Of a stretch of DNA of 45,684 bases, positions 7,691 to 15,898 are shown piece after piece (the first letter of the stretch is position 1; every line of letters starts with the position of its first letter). The stretch covers positions 1 to 45,684 of the forward strand of contig JAKPKV010000141.1 in assembly GCA_029553475.1 (NCBI GenBank). The letters run 5' to 3'. This DNA comes from Armatimonadota bacterium (lineage in GTDB: Bacteria > Armatimonadota > Hebobacteria > CAIYQO01). The translations under genes and the position numbers were made by a program. Under the pieces are notes generated by a model that was not told the DNA's origin, did no database searches, and saw only the letters and a program-made list of their open reading frames with translations.

Positions 7691-8400
7691 TATCTCGCTC
7701 CCGGTTCGGTGTCGAAGGTCTCCGGCAGCCGCGTGTGCGCATCCGTGCGCGCGCGGGCCAACTGCGCCGGCGTCAGGCCGCGCGCCTCGCGCAGGTCAAC
7801 GCCCGCCAGCGCGGCGTCCTCCAGGGTGGCGCCGTTGAAGATCGTCCGCGCCACCCGCGCGCCGCGCAATGACGCCTGCCGCAGGTTCGCCCCCAGCAGA
7901 CTGGCGCCCGTCATCCAGGCGCCGTCAAAGCAGGCCTGCTGGCAGGTGGCGTATTCCAGATGGCAGGCGCCCAGCGCCGCGCCGTCCAGGTGCGTCCCGT
8001 TCAACGCGCTGCGCTCCAGGTGCGCGCCGACGAGATTCGCCCCGCGCAGGTCCAGGCGGTTCAGATCGAGCCGCACTTCTTTGCCGAACTCGTGCCGGCG
8101 CGCGCGGCGGCCCAGCACGTCGAGCACCGCCTGCAGCTCGGCATGCGTCTCCAGCGCCGGCGGCGCCTCCGCGCCCTGCCAGGTCGCCCGCTCGTGCAGG
8201 AAATCGCACAAAAACTCCATCACCGGCCAGTGCGCGTCGGGCGCATCATGCGCCACCCGCTCCAGCGTGTGGACCGCGCCGACGCGCAGCGCCACGCTCG
8301 GACTCGCCAGCCGCTCCATCAGCCACGCCAGCGGCACGGGGCTGCCCGAGGCCTCAATCGCCTGCACGATATGGATGCGCACGATAGGGAGCTCGTTCAT
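7690..8400 (-). CDS. Pentapeptide-repeat protein inside the arginine operon
   Basis: A 236-residue protein with two parts. The first ~90 residues are helical and contain VALRVGAVHTLERVAHDAP and HWPVMEFLCDFL, a segment found ahead of the repeats in other bacterial pentapeptide-repeat proteins. From about residue 110 there are tandem A(D/N)LXX repeats (LDLRGANLVGAHLERSAL, then GASLLGANLRQASLRGARV) that should form a right-handed quadrilateral beta-helix. No signal peptide or membrane segment is seen. The function is unknown; some family members mimic DNA and bind gyrase, but nothing here shows that. It overlaps the argB start and follows argJ by about 40 nt, so it is transcribed with arginine genes, which is unusual. 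Confidence 0.9.
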   Translation of the reverse strand: MNELPIVRIHIVQAIEASGSPVPLAWLMERLASPSVALRVGAVHTLERVAHDAPDAHWPVMEFLCDFLHERATWQGAEAPPALETHAELQAVLDVLGRRARRHEFGKEVRLDLNRLDLRGANLVGAHLERSALNGTHLDGAALGACHLEYATCQQACFDGAWMTGASLLGANLRQASLRGARVARTIFNGATLEDAALAGVDLREARGLTPAQLARARTDAHTRLPETFDTEPGAR

Positions 8401-8439
8401 GCGTCACCTGCTCTCCGCCCGTTCGTCGTTCTCCGCCCG

Positions 8440-9654
8440 TTACGTCGTATAGTCGGCGTTGATCCGGACATAATCATACGAGAAATCGCACGTCCAGACG
8501 ACCGCCTTGCCCTCGCCCTCCGCCAGCCGCAGGTCAATCACCACTTCGTCCGCCCGCATGGCCGCCGACGCCACCTCCGCATCGCACTCCACCGGCTGCC
8601 CCTCGCGCACGACGGGCACGCCGGCGAGGTCCAGGCTGACGCGCGCGGGATCGAAGACGACGCCCGCGCGCCCCGCCGCCGCCAGCACCCGCCCCCAGTT
8701 GGGGTCATTGCCGAACAGCGCGGTCTTCACCAGCGGGGAGTTGGCGATGGTCTTGGCGATCGCCGCCGCCCCGGCGTGGTCGGCGGCGCCGCTCACGCGC
8801 ACCTCTACCAGCTTGGTGGCGCCCTCGCCGTCGCGGGCAATCGCCTTCGCCAGCGCGGTCGCCACCTGGCACAAGCCCTGCTCGAAGCGCGCGAAATCCT
8901 CCGTGCCCTGCTCCAGGCGGATGCCGGTCACCCCGCTGGCCAGCAGCAAGACGGTATCATTGGTGCTGGTGTCGCCGTCCACGGTGACGCGGTGGAAGGA
9001 TCGGTTCACCGCGGTGCGCAGCGCCACCGCCAGCAGGTCCGGCTGGATCTGCGCGTCGGTGGTGATGACGCCCAGCATCGTCGCCATATTCGGCGCGATC
9101 ATGCCGGAGCCTTTCGCCATGCCGCCGATGCTGATGGCGCCCTGCTCCGTCTCCACGATCACCGCCGCCTCCTTCGGGCGCGTATCGGTGGTCATGATGG
9201 CGCGCGCGGCGAGGTGGCCGCTCGCCGGAGAGAGACTGTGCGCGGCCTCCGCGATGCCGGCGCTGATCTTCTCCATGGGCAACTGCCGCCCGATGACGCC
9301 GGTAGAGCAGACGAGCACCAGCTCTGCCGGCAGGCCGGTGGCGCGGGCGACGTCGGCGGCCATCTGCACGCAGCGGCGCATGCCTTCCTCACCGGTGCAG
9401 GCGTTGGCGACGCCGCTATTGATGACGACGGCCTGCGCGCGCCCGGCGCGCACCTGCCTGGCGCTGTACAGCACCGGCGCCGCTTTCACCACATTGGTGG
9501 TGAAGACGCCGGCGGCGGAGGCGACGCGGTCCGCGGTGAGCAGCATCAGGTCCAGGCCCGCGTGTTTCAGGCCGCACGCCACGCCGGCGGCACGGAACCC
9601 GCGCGGGACGGTGATGCCCCCCTCGATGGGGATGGTGGACGAGTGCTCGGTCAT
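8440..9654 (-). CDS. argJ: Bifunctional ornithine acetyltransferase / N-acetylglutamate synthase
   Basis: Transfers acetyl from N-acetylornithine to glutamate, and possibly makes N-acetylglutamate from acetyl-CoA; this recycles the acetyl group in arginine synthesis. The self-cleavage site is visible in GMIAPNMATMLGVITTDA, where the Ala-Thr bond is cut and Thr becomes the nucleophile. Other family marks are GITVPRGFRAAGVACGLK, CSTGVIGRQLP and GNDPNWGRVLAAAGRAGV. The ATG at 9654 (404 residues) is preferred because AAGGA lies 7 nt before it. A GTG at 9669 overlaps the argC stop but has no ribosome site. Operon position: directly after argC. Confidence 0.95.
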   Translation of the reverse strand: MTEHSSTIPIEGGITVPRGFRAAGVACGLKHAGLDLMLLTADRVASAAGVFTTNVVKAAPVLYSARQVRAGRAQAVVINSGVANACTGEEGMRRCVQMAADVARATGLPAELVLVCSTGVIGRQLPMEKISAGIAEAAHSLSPASGHLAARAIMTTDTRPKEAAVIVETEQGAISIGGMAKGSGMIAPNMATMLGVITTDAQIQPDLLAVALRTAVNRSFHRVTVDGDTSTNDTVLLLASGVTGIRLEQGTEDFARFEQGLCQVATALAKAIARDGEGATKLVEVRVSGAADHAGAAAIAKTIANSPLVKTALFGNDPNWGRVLAAAGRAGVVFDPARVSLDLAGVPVVREGQPVECDAEVASAAMRADEVVIDLRLAEGEGKAVVWTCDFSYDYVRINADYTT

Positions 9655-9665
9655 GCTGGTGTCCT

Positions 9666-10724
9666 TCACGGATAGACGGCCGGCCGCTCAAGGCCGGTGG
9701 CTTCATCCAGGCCACAAAGGAGGTTCATATTCTGCACCGCCTGCCCGGACATCCCTTTGCCCAGGTTGTCAATGGCGGCGAGGGCGACCACGCGCCCGGC
9801 GCGCGCGTCTACCCGCGCGGTGACGAAGGCGCGGTTGGAGCCGGCGCACCATTTCGTGTGCGGCAGCGTCGTCGCGTCCAGCACGGTGACGAAGGGGGAG
9901 CCGGCATACGCGTCACGGTAGATGGCCAGCACCTCGTCCGTCGCGCAGGCGCGCGTCAGCGGCCCGTAGGCGGTGGTGAAGATGCCCCGCGTCATCGGGA
10001 TGAGGTGCGGCGTGAACGTGATCACCGCCTCCTCCCCCCCCGCCGCGGTGAGCTGCTGCTCGATCTCCGGCTGGTGCCGGTGCGCCCCAACCGTATACGC
10101 GCTGACGTCCTCATTCGCTTCGGCGTACAGATACGGCGTCTGCAGCGCGGTGCGGCCGGCGCCGGAGACGCCGGACTTGCTGTCAATGATGATGCCGCGC
10201 GGCGCAATGAGCCCCGCGCGCAGCAGCGGCGCCAGCGCCAGCAGCGCGGCCGTGGGATAACAGCCGGGATTGGCCACCAGCGCCGCACCGCGCAGCGCCT
10301 CCCGGTCGAGCTCCGGCAGGCCGTACACCGCCCGCGCGAGCCAGTCCGTCGCGCCGTGTGCCCTGCCGTAGTACGCTGCGTAGACGGCGGGATCTTTCAG
10401 CCGGAAATCCGCGCTGAGATCAATCACCTTCCCGCCGCGCGCCAGCACCGCCGGCGCCAACTGCATCGCCGTGCCGTTGGGGGTGGCGAAAAAGACCACC
10501 TGCGGCTCGCCGTGAAAGCGCGCCTCCGCTGCCGGCAGCAGCGCCATCTCCAGCCCGGCGAGATGCGGATAGACGGCCGTGAGCGGCTGTCCCGCCGAAC
10601 TTTCCGAGGAGACGGCGACAATCTCGACGGCGGGATGCGCGGTGAGCCAGCGCAGCAATTCGATGCCGCCATACCCGGTGGCGGCAATCACCGCCACGCG
10701 AATCGGGTGTGCGGGTGTGGTCAT
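9666..10724 (-). CDS. argC: N-acetyl-gamma-glutamyl-phosphate reductase
   Basis: NADPH-dependent reduction of N-acetylglutamyl phosphate to the semialdehyde, the third step of arginine synthesis. The 352-residue protein has an N-terminal Rossmann motif (VAVIAATGYGGIELLR, a small variation of the usual G-x-x-G-Y-x-G), the catalytic Cys in ANPGCYPTAALLAL and the SKSGVSGAGR segment. HLIPMTRGIFTTAY and the C-terminal DNLGKGMSGQAVQNMNLL are also characteristic. It is the first gene of the arg set, and its stop overlaps the upstream GTG of argJ. The ATG is preceded by AAGGAA at 8 nt. No convincing promoter or ArgR box was found in the 109-nt spacer behind the NlpC/P60 gene. Confidence 0.95.
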   Translation of the reverse strand: MTTPAHPIRVAVIAATGYGGIELLRWLTAHPAVEIVAVSSESSAGQPLTAVYPHLAGLEMALLPAAEARFHGEPQVVFFATPNGTAMQLAPAVLARGGKVIDLSADFRLKDPAVYAAYYGRAHGATDWLARAVYGLPELDREALRGAALVANPGCYPTAALLALAPLLRAGLIAPRGIIIDSKSGVSGAGRTALQTPYLYAEANEDVSAYTVGAHRHQPEIEQQLTAAGGEEAVITFTPHLIPMTRGIFTTAYGPLTRACATDEVLAIYRDAYAGSPFVTVLDATTLPHTKWCAGSNRAFVTARVDARAGRVVALAAIDNLGKGMSGQAVQNMNLLCGLDEATGLERPAVYP

Positions 10725-10833
10725 GGTCGTATTCCTTACTGGTACTTCTGTTCGCGCCCTGGCCCGAGCGCCTGCCGCCGCGGAGACGCGGATGCGGACG
10801 AATCACGCGGACGTCACCATCCAAGGCACCAGG

Positions 10834-11757
10834 TCAGCGGCGCGCGCCGGCGTATGTACGCCAGTAGGACGGGTTCGCCAGTTCGTCAATCGCGACGCGG
10901 CCGCGATTCGAGGAGGCGTGAATGAAACGGCCATCGCCCATGTAGAGGCCGGTATGGCCGATGCCGCCGCCGCTGCCATAAAAATACAGGCGGTCGCCGG
11001 ACTGCAGGTCCGCCACCGCGACGGGCCTGCCCACGCCGAACTGCTGGGCGGCGGTACGCGGCAGCTTGGCGCCGTGCCGCGCGAACACCGTCTGCACCAG
11101 CAGCGAGCAATCCACCGTTTTCGGCAGTCGCCCGCCATACTGGTAGGGCGTACCCAGGTACTCCAGCGCGGTATCCACGAGCTGCGCGCGCCCGCCCGGC
11201 GTCGCGGCGGCCGGCTGCACCTTCGGCTGCGGGATGTGCATGCGCGTCTCCGTCAGCGCCAGCGCGGTGATGGAGACCCAGCCGGTGGAGCCGTCGGACA
11301 TCAGCACCGCGTAGTAATTCCCGCTTTGCCCGGTCACCAGCAGGCGGGTGCCCTGCGCGGCGTTGCTGAACAGCGCCGGCCCCGGCGCCGGCCGGCGCAG
11401 GATATCCGTGGTCGCCACCTTCACGGTGGCCACCAGCCCGGTGACCATCTCGCCCTGGGGGGTGCCGGCGACGGCGGTCTCCGCGGTGGTGGTGAGCTGC
11501 GGCGCCATCTGCTTCACGATCGGCACCATGATGACCTGCCCCGGCTTCAGCACGGTGTCCACCGCGAGCTGATTGAACCGCGCCAGCTCCTCCACGGCGA
11601 TGCCGTAATCCGCGGCGATGGTCGCCAGCGTCTGCGTCCCGCTCACGACATAGCCCTCATAGTCCGGCGTTTCGGGGGCGGTCACCCCCGCGCTCAACAG
11701 CGCCAGCACTTCGAGGCCCACCAGCAGGCTGATCACCAGCACACGCGCGCGCACCAT
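10834..11757 (-). CDS. Secreted LysM-SH3-NlpC/P60 cell-wall peptidase
   Basis: Predicted gamma-D-glutamyl-diamino-acid endopeptidase that trims peptidoglycan stems outside the cytoplasm. The 307-residue protein begins with a signal peptide or anchor (RARVLVISLLVGLEVLALLSA). Next are a LysM module (about residues 36-80, TLATIAADYGI and LKPGQVIMVPI), a bacterial SH3-like domain (GTRLLVTGQSGNYYAVL, then STGWVSI) and a C-terminal NlpC/P60 domain. The catalytic residues are in place: Cys217 (VDCSLL), His268 (GHTGLY) and His280 (IHASS). The ATG at 11757 was chosen for its GGAGG site and because the signal sequence begins there. A TATAAT box lies at 11793-11798. The same-strand arg genes follow 109 nt later. 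Confidence 0.93.
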   Translation of the reverse strand: MVRARVLVISLLVGLEVLALLSAGVTAPETPDYEGYVVSGTQTLATIAADYGIAVEELARFNQLAVDTVLKPGQVIMVPIVKQMAPQLTTTAETAVAGTPQGEMVTGLVATVKVATTDILRRPAPGPALFSNAAQGTRLLVTGQSGNYYAVLMSDGSTGWVSITALALTETRMHIPQPKVQPAAATPGGRAQLVDTALEYLGTPYQYGGRLPKTVDCSLLVQTVFARHGAKLPRTAAQQFGVGRPVAVADLQSGDRLYFYGSGGGIGHTGLYMGDGRFIHASSNRGRVAIDELANPSYWRTYAGARR

Positions 11758-11792
11758 GCCACCTCCACGAGTCAACGCAACGATATCGCTGT

Positions 11793-11798
11793 ATTATA
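11793..11798 (-). promoter_or_regulatory. -10 box of the NlpC/P60 gene
   Basis: A perfect TATAAT on the minus strand, about 36 nt before the gene start. The -35 region (TAGCCC at 17-nt spacing) is poor, so the promoter may need an activator or another sigma factor. Confidence 0.5.
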
Positions 11799-11888
11799 CC
11801 CTAACTTCGCCGGAAGGGCTAGGTCTCGCGTCGGCACACGCGGTCGCGGCGTCGCGACACCGCGCGATGCCGCCCGCCGCGCGCCCCA

Positions 11889-11929
11889 CATGCCGACACC
11901 CCGGGCGGACTGCCCGGGGTGTCGGCATG
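11889..11929 (-). terminator. Terminator hairpin at the end of the ribosomal protein locus
   Basis: A perfect 18-bp stem (arms 11889-11906 and 11912-11929) closes a 5-nt loop 21 nt after the rpsI stop. It is GC-rich and not followed by a U-run. Its place at the end of a 24-kb gene string supports a terminator or 3'-end stabilising role. Confidence 0.8.
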
Positions 11930-11950
11930 CGCGGTTCCGCCCTGGCGGGT

Positions 11951-12340
11951 CTAGCGCTTGGAGAACTGGAAGCCGCGGCGCGCGCGCTTGCGGCCGTACT
12001 TCTTCCGCTCTTTCACGCGCGGGTCGCGGGTGAGCATGCCGTGGGCGCGCAGCACTTTGCGCAGCGCCTCGTCGTACTGCACCAGCGCGCGGGCGAGGCC
12101 GTGCCGAATGGCGCCAGCCTGTCCGGCGTTGCCGCCGCCCAGGCACTTCACGGTGACATCGAAGCGTTCGGTGACGCCGGTGACGTCCAGCGGGGACATC
12201 GCCAAGATCTCCAGCGTCGGCCGGCTCAAATACTCGTGTACCGTGCGGCCGTTGACCGTCACCGCGCCGCTGCCGTCGCGCAGCCAGACTTTCGCGATTG
12301 CATTCTTTCTCCGGCCGGTGCCGTAATAGAATTCCGCCAC
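11951..12340 (-). CDS. rpsI: 30S ribosomal protein S9
   Basis: Small-subunit protein whose C-terminal tail reaches the P-site tRNA. The sequence contains [16 protein letters not shown] near the start, [19 protein letters not shown] in the middle and the basic tail [16 protein letters not shown]. The start is taken as GTG at 12340 (129 residues): GGAGG lies 7 nt before it, and the protein then begins (M)[11 protein letters not shown] as in other S9 proteins. An ATG six bases upstream is only 1 nt from the ribosome site. Last gene of the locus, 24 nt after rplM and followed by the long terminator hairpin. Confidence 0.97.
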   Translation of the reverse strand: MAEFYYGTGRRKNAIAKVWLRDGSGAVTVNGRTVHEYLSRPTLEILAMSPLDVTGVTERFDVTVKCLGGGNAGQAGAIRHGLARALVQYDEALRKVLRAHGMLTRDPRVKERKKYGRKRARRGFQFSKR

Positions 12341-12364
12341 GATCATGCCTCCTCATCGGCAGCG

Positions 12365-12805
12365 TTACTGCCGCACCATCTCCGTAATGTCTTCAGGCTG
12401 CTGGCCCTGGTGGGGATGCGCGCCGCCGGCATACACCTTCAGCTTGCGGCCCATTTCGCGGCCCAGCGCGTTGTGGGGCAGCATCCCCAGAATCGCGCGG
12501 CGCACGGTTTCCGCCGGGTCTTTGGCCAGGTCATAGCCGAACGTCGCCTGCTTGAAGCCGCCCGGATACCCGCTGTGCCGATAGCGCACCTTCTTCAGCA
12601 GCTTCATGCCCGTCACGCGAATCTTCTCGGCGTTGATGATGACCACGTAATCGCCGGTATCCACGTTCGGGGTGAAGATCGGTTTGTGCTTGCCGCGCAG
12701 GAGCGCGGCCACGCGCGAGGCCATGCGGCCCAGCACGAGGTCGGTGGCGTCCACCAGCATCCACCGGCGTTCGACGTCATGCGATTTCGCCAGATAACTC
12801 TTCAT
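12365..12805 (-). CDS. rplM: 50S ribosomal protein L13
   Basis: Early-assembly large-subunit protein, 146 residues, normal length. Recognised by WMLVDATDLVLGRMASRVA near residue 15, GDYVVIINAEKIRVTG and the C-terminal LGREMGRKLKVYAGGAHPH. The ATG at 12805 has GGAG at 9 nt. The start lies inside the 3' end of truA (29 bp overlap), so the two genes are probably translationally coupled. It pairs with rpsI as in most bacteria. A short hairpin at 12824-12839 lies just upstream, within truA. Confidence 0.97.
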   Translation of the reverse strand: MKSYLAKSHDVERRWMLVDATDLVLGRMASRVAALLRGKHKPIFTPNVDTGDYVVIINAEKIRVTGMKLLKKVRYRHSGYPGGFKQATFGYDLAKDPAETVRRAILGMLPHNALGREMGRKLKVYAGGAHPHQGQQPEDITEMVRQ

Positions 12806-13589
12806 CGGTTCTCACTCCACGCTGTCCCGCCTCCGGGACCTGTCCATTCCAGGCATACCCGACACGCATCAGGATCAGCCCGGTTGACGGCGCCGCCATG
12901 CCACTCGGGTGCCGGTTCCGCCCCTGGAGCAGCGCGCCCAGCCAGTTGACCGGCCGGTCGCCCCACCCCACCTGTACGACATTGGCGACCAGCAGGCGCA
13001 CCATCCGTCGCAGAAACGCGTCCGCCTGCACCTCTATAATCACCGCATCGCGCCACCGATGCACGCGCGCTCGCTGCACCGTGCGCACCGCCGATTCGCC
13101 CGGCGGCGGCCCCTCCTGACAGAAGGCCTGAAAATCATGCCGGCCCACCAGCGGCTGCAGCGCGACGCGCATCGCCGCGACATTCAGCGGGCGGTCCACC
13201 TGCCAGCTAAAGCGGCCGCGCAGCGGGTCCGGCCGGCGCGCCATCTGCACGACGTACCAATAGCGCCGGTAGCGGGCATCCAGCCGGGCATGAAAGCCGG
13301 ACGGACACTCCCACGCGCGCCGCACGCGAATGGACGGCGGCAGCCACCGATTCACCACCCGCGCCACCCGCTCGAGCGGGAGCGGGTTCGCGGTGCACAG
13401 GCTCACCACCTGCCCCAGCGCGTGCACGCCGGCATCGGTGCGTCCCGCGCCCAGCACCGCCACCGGGTGCTGCAGCGCGGCGCTGAGCGCGGTTTCCAGC
13501 GCCCCCTGGATGGAGGGGCGCGCCGCTTGCCGCTGAAATCCCGCCCAATCCGTTCCATCGTAGGCGACGGTCAGGGCGAGGGTACGCAC
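12777..13589 (-). CDS. truA: tRNA pseudouridine(38-40) synthase
   Basis: Converts uridines 38-40 of the tRNA anticodon arm to pseudouridine. The 270-residue protein has the N-terminal LTVAYDGTDWAGFQRQ and the catalytic aspartate in GAGRTDAGVHALGQV. RRYWYVVQ and FLRRMVRLLVANVVQVGWG are also family marks. The start is GTG at 13589; GGAG overlapping the rplQ stop region serves as ribosome site, so it is coupled to rplQ. The C-terminal ~20 residues run past the usual end and overlap rplM by 29 bp. The position between rplQ and rplM is the Gram-positive type of arrangement. Confidence 0.95.
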   Translation of the reverse strand: MRTLALTVAYDGTDWAGFQRQAARPSIQGALETALSAALQHPVAVLGAGRTDAGVHALGQVVSLCTANPLPLERVARVVNRWLPPSIRVRRAWECPSGFHARLDARYRRYWYVVQMARRPDPLRGRFSWQVDRPLNVAAMRVALQPLVGRHDFQAFCQEGPPPGESAVRTVQRARVHRWRDAVIIEVQADAFLRRMVRLLVANVVQVGWGDRPVNWLGALLQGRNRHPSGMAAPSTGLILMRVGYAWNGQVPEAGQRGVRTDEELSGEIA

Positions 13590-13591
13590 GC

Positions 13592-14137
13592 TTACTCCAC
13601 CAGCTCGATCTTCACCATCGCGGCGCCGTCGCCCCGGCGCGCGGGACGAATGATCGTCTTGCCCTTGCCACTCAGGTGCGATTCGCCGCCGAGTTTCGTC
13701 ACGCGCAGATACCCGCCGGCGCGGTCCTGCAAGCGCACGCCGATCTCCGTGAAGAGCTTGTGCAGCAGGCGCTCGCCTTTCGGCACCCGCTCGGGCGCCT
13801 TCAGCCCGCGCGGGCGCTGGCCCGGCTGCTTCGGCGTCAGTTTATACGGCAGCGGTTCGCCGGTCACGTTCTCGTACTGCGCTTTCGTGGTCACCGCCTG
13901 CCCGGTGGGAATCCAGCGCCGCGCCGCGCGGCGGTTGTTCAGCGCCGTGTCGGGATGCAGCGCCGCCTCGCGGGCGAGCGTGATCACCTTTTCGATGATC
14001 GGGCGTACTTCCCCCGCGCGCGCCGCCGTGGTCGTCACGTGCCCGTGCTCGATGACGGCGGCCACCAGATTTTTCAGAATCGCGATGCGCTGGTCAGTCG
14101 GGCGACCCAGGCGCCGCGTTGCCACACGATGTCTCAT
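13592..14137 (-). CDS. rplQ: 50S ribosomal protein L17 with a large internal insertion
   Basis: Large-subunit protein near the tunnel exit. The ends are plain L17: MRHRVATRRLGR, LKNLVAAVIEHGHVTTT and EVRPIIEKVITLAR at the front; HKLFTEIGVRLQDRAGGY, LRVTKLG and MVKIELVE at the back. The protein has 181 residues instead of about 120. An insertion of roughly 60 residues (about 67-125) separates the two halves and holds YENVTGEPLPYKLTPKQ and RPRGLKAPERVPKG. A shorter one (about 151-165) follows LGG. The frame is open throughout, so this is an insertion rather than a frameshift. It lies between rpoA and truA. Confidence 0.95.
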   Translation of the reverse strand: MRHRVATRRLGRPTDQRIAILKNLVAAVIEHGHVTTTAARAGEVRPIIEKVITLAREAALHPDTALNNRRAARRWIPTGQAVTTKAQYENVTGEPLPYKLTPKQPGQRPRGLKAPERVPKGERLLHKLFTEIGVRLQDRAGGYLRVTKLGGESHLSGKGKTIIRPARRGDGAAMVKIELVE

Positions 14138-14195
14138 GATCGTTCACCTGTCTCCTGTGGCGCCCCGCGGGCTCCACGGCACTCCCCCGCGGGGA

Positions 14196-15203
14196 TTATG
14201 CGTCCTCGTCGTCGTCGTCGTGCTCGGGCACGTATTCGCCGGAGTCGCGCAGGGCGAGCCCCATCTCCGCCAGTTTCTCCTTCACCTCGGTGAGGGATTT
14301 GCGGCCGAAATTCTTGATCGCCATCAGGTCGGATTCCGAGTGCGCGACCAGCTCGCCCACGGTGGTGATCCCCACCTTGCGCAGGCAGTTGAAAGTGCGC
14401 ACGGAGAAGCCCAGGTCTTTGATGCGCTTCTCGGCCCCGGGCACGGCCGCCGCCATGTGATCGGCGAACAGCCCGTGCTCGTCCTGCTCCCCGAAGTCGA
14501 AGAAGAGGATCAGGTAGCGGTCGAGAATCTTCGCCGCGTCGCTGATCGCCTCCTGCGGGCTGATGGTGCCGTTGGTGCGCACTTCCAGCGTCAGCCGGTC
14601 CAGGTCGGTGGCGCTGCCCACGCGGGTGGGATCCACCCGGTAGGCGACGTGCCGTACCGGCGTGTAGATCGAATCCACCGGGATGGTGCCCAACGGCATG
14701 CGCGCGCGGTCCTGCGCCTCGGCGGCGACGAATCCGGTGCCGAACTGCACTTCCATCTTCACGTCGAGCACGGCGTCGTCATGCGTCAGCGTGGCGATGT
14801 GGTGCCCCGGATTGGCGATTTCCATATCCGGCGGCAGCTCGATGTCGGCGGCGGTCACTTCGCCGGCGCCGGTCCGATACAGCGTCACCTCGCGCGGCTC
14901 ATCCGCCGGCCGGTCATCGGCGCTCGGGATAATCTGGAACGCCACTTCCTTCACGTTCAGCAGAATATCGGTGGTGTCTTCCACCACGCCGGGGATGGTG
15001 CTGAACTCGTGCAGCACGCCGGCGATGCGGATCGCGCGCATCGCCGCCCCCGGGATGGAGGAGAGCAGCACGCGGCGCAGCGCGCTGCCCAGCGTGGTGC
15101 CGTACCCGCGCTCGAGCGGCTCGACGATGAACTTCCCGTAACGGGGGTCGGTCCGGTCGTCAATACGCTCGATCCGCGGCGTGGTGTTACTCATCATCAA
15201 CAT
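14196..15203 (-). CDS. rpoA: DNA-directed RNA polymerase subunit alpha
   Basis: Alpha subunit; its N-terminal domain dimerises and assembles beta and beta', and its C-terminal domain contacts UP elements and activators. At 335 residues it is of normal length. The NTD shows FIVEPLERGYGTTLGSALRR and LLSSIPGAA, with KEVAFQIIP further on. The CTD shows GFSVRTFNCLRKVGITTVGE and MAIKNFGRKSLTEVKEKLAE. The acidic end (EHDDDDEDA) is longer than usual. The ATG at 15203 has GGAG at 8 nt; other ATGs at codons 3 and 4 are less well placed. Gene order rpsD-rpoA-rplQ is canonical. A 7-bp hairpin (15234-15251) precedes the ribosome site. Confidence 0.97.
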   Translation of the reverse strand: MLMMSNTTPRIERIDDRTDPRYGKFIVEPLERGYGTTLGSALRRVLLSSIPGAAMRAIRIAGVLHEFSTIPGVVEDTTDILLNVKEVAFQIIPSADDRPADEPREVTLYRTGAGEVTAADIELPPDMEIANPGHHIATLTHDDAVLDVKMEVQFGTGFVAAEAQDRARMPLGTIPVDSIYTPVRHVAYRVDPTRVGSATDLDRLTLEVRTNGTISPQEAISDAAKILDRYLILFFDFGEQDEHGLFADHMAAAVPGAEKRIKDLGFSVRTFNCLRKVGITTVGELVAHSESDLMAIKNFGRKSLTEVKEKLAEMGLALRDSGEYVPEHDDDDEDA

Positions 15204-15233
15204 ATCGGTTGCTCCTGCCCCTGTCAGTGCGGA

Positions 15234-15251
15234 CGCGCGAGCCGTCGCGCG
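15234..15251 (-). other. Hairpin upstream of the rpoA ribosome site
   Basis: A perfect 7-bp stem CGCGCGA/TCGCGCG with a GCCG loop in the 53-nt spacer between rpsD and rpoA. One of a series of such spacer hairpins in this locus. Confidence 0.5.
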
Positions 15252-15256
15252 CCGCG

Positions 15257-15874
15257 TCAGCGCGAGAAGAACTCAACAATGAGCTGCTCGTGCATCTCGG
15301 GGAGTTCCATCGCGTCACGCGTCGGCACGGACAGCACGTCAATGCGCTGCGCCTCCGGCGTCACGCTCATCCAGCTCGGCGCGCGGCGCACGGACGAGCC
15401 CTGAAATATGTCCATCTTCTTCGAGCGCTCGCGCACCTCGACGACGTCGCCGGGTTTCACCTGATACGACGGGATGGTGACGATCCGCCCGTTGACGGTG
15501 AAGTGCCGGTGCGTGATGAGCTGGCGCGCCTCGGCGCGCGACGACACGAGCCCCGAGCGGAAGATCAGGTTATCCAGCCGCAGCTCCAATTGCTGCAGCA
15601 TCGTCTCGCCGGTGACGCCGCGCTGGCGCACCGCTTTCCCGAAGTAATTGCGGAACTGCCGCTCGAACACGCCGTAGTAGCGGCGCACCTTCTGCTTTTC
15701 GCGCAGCTGGTGCCCGTAATCGGACACCTTCTTGCGGCCCTGCCCATGCTGGCCGGGGGGGAAGGGGCGGCTGTCCACCGGGCATTTCGCCCCAAAACAC
15801 TTGGCGCCCTTCAGCAGCAGCTTCATCCCCTCGCGGCGGCAGAGTTTACATACTGGACCCGTATATCGTCCCAT
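15257..15874 (-). CDS. rpsD: 30S ribosomal protein S4 (zinc-binding form)
   Basis: Primary 16S rRNA-binding and decoding-fidelity protein, 205 residues. It begins MGRYTGPVCKLCRREG; the four cysteines CKLC and CFGAKC near residues 9-31 form the zinc site of C+ type S4. RPFPPGQHGQGRKKVSDYG and the S4 RNA-binding domain (RLDNLIFRSGL, ARQLITHRHFTVNG) follow. Length and ends are ordinary. The ATG at 15874 has GAGGAG upstream. It lies between rpsK and rpoA in the usual alpha-operon order. S4 is an autogenous repressor in some bacteria; no such site could be recognised here. Confidence 0.97.
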   Translation of the reverse strand: MGRYTGPVCKLCRREGMKLLLKGAKCFGAKCPVDSRPFPPGQHGQGRKKVSDYGHQLREKQKVRRYYGVFERQFRNYFGKAVRQRGVTGETMLQQLELRLDNLIFRSGLVSSRAEARQLITHRHFTVNGRIVTIPSYQVKPGDVVEVRERSKKMDIFQGSSVRRAPSWMSVTPEAQRIDVLSVPTRDAMELPEMHEQLIVEFFSR

Positions 15875-15898
15875 GGATTCTCGTCTCCTCAGCTCGCG

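Noticed and set aside
10725-10833. ArgR box or promoter ahead of argC
   Set aside because: No inverted repeat resembling an ARG box and no good -35/-10 pair; only a small GC hairpin.
13592-14137. Frameshift or fusion as cause of the extra L17 segment
   Set aside because: The frame is continuous, both L17 ends are intact, and several neighbouring ribosomal proteins show similar in-frame additions.
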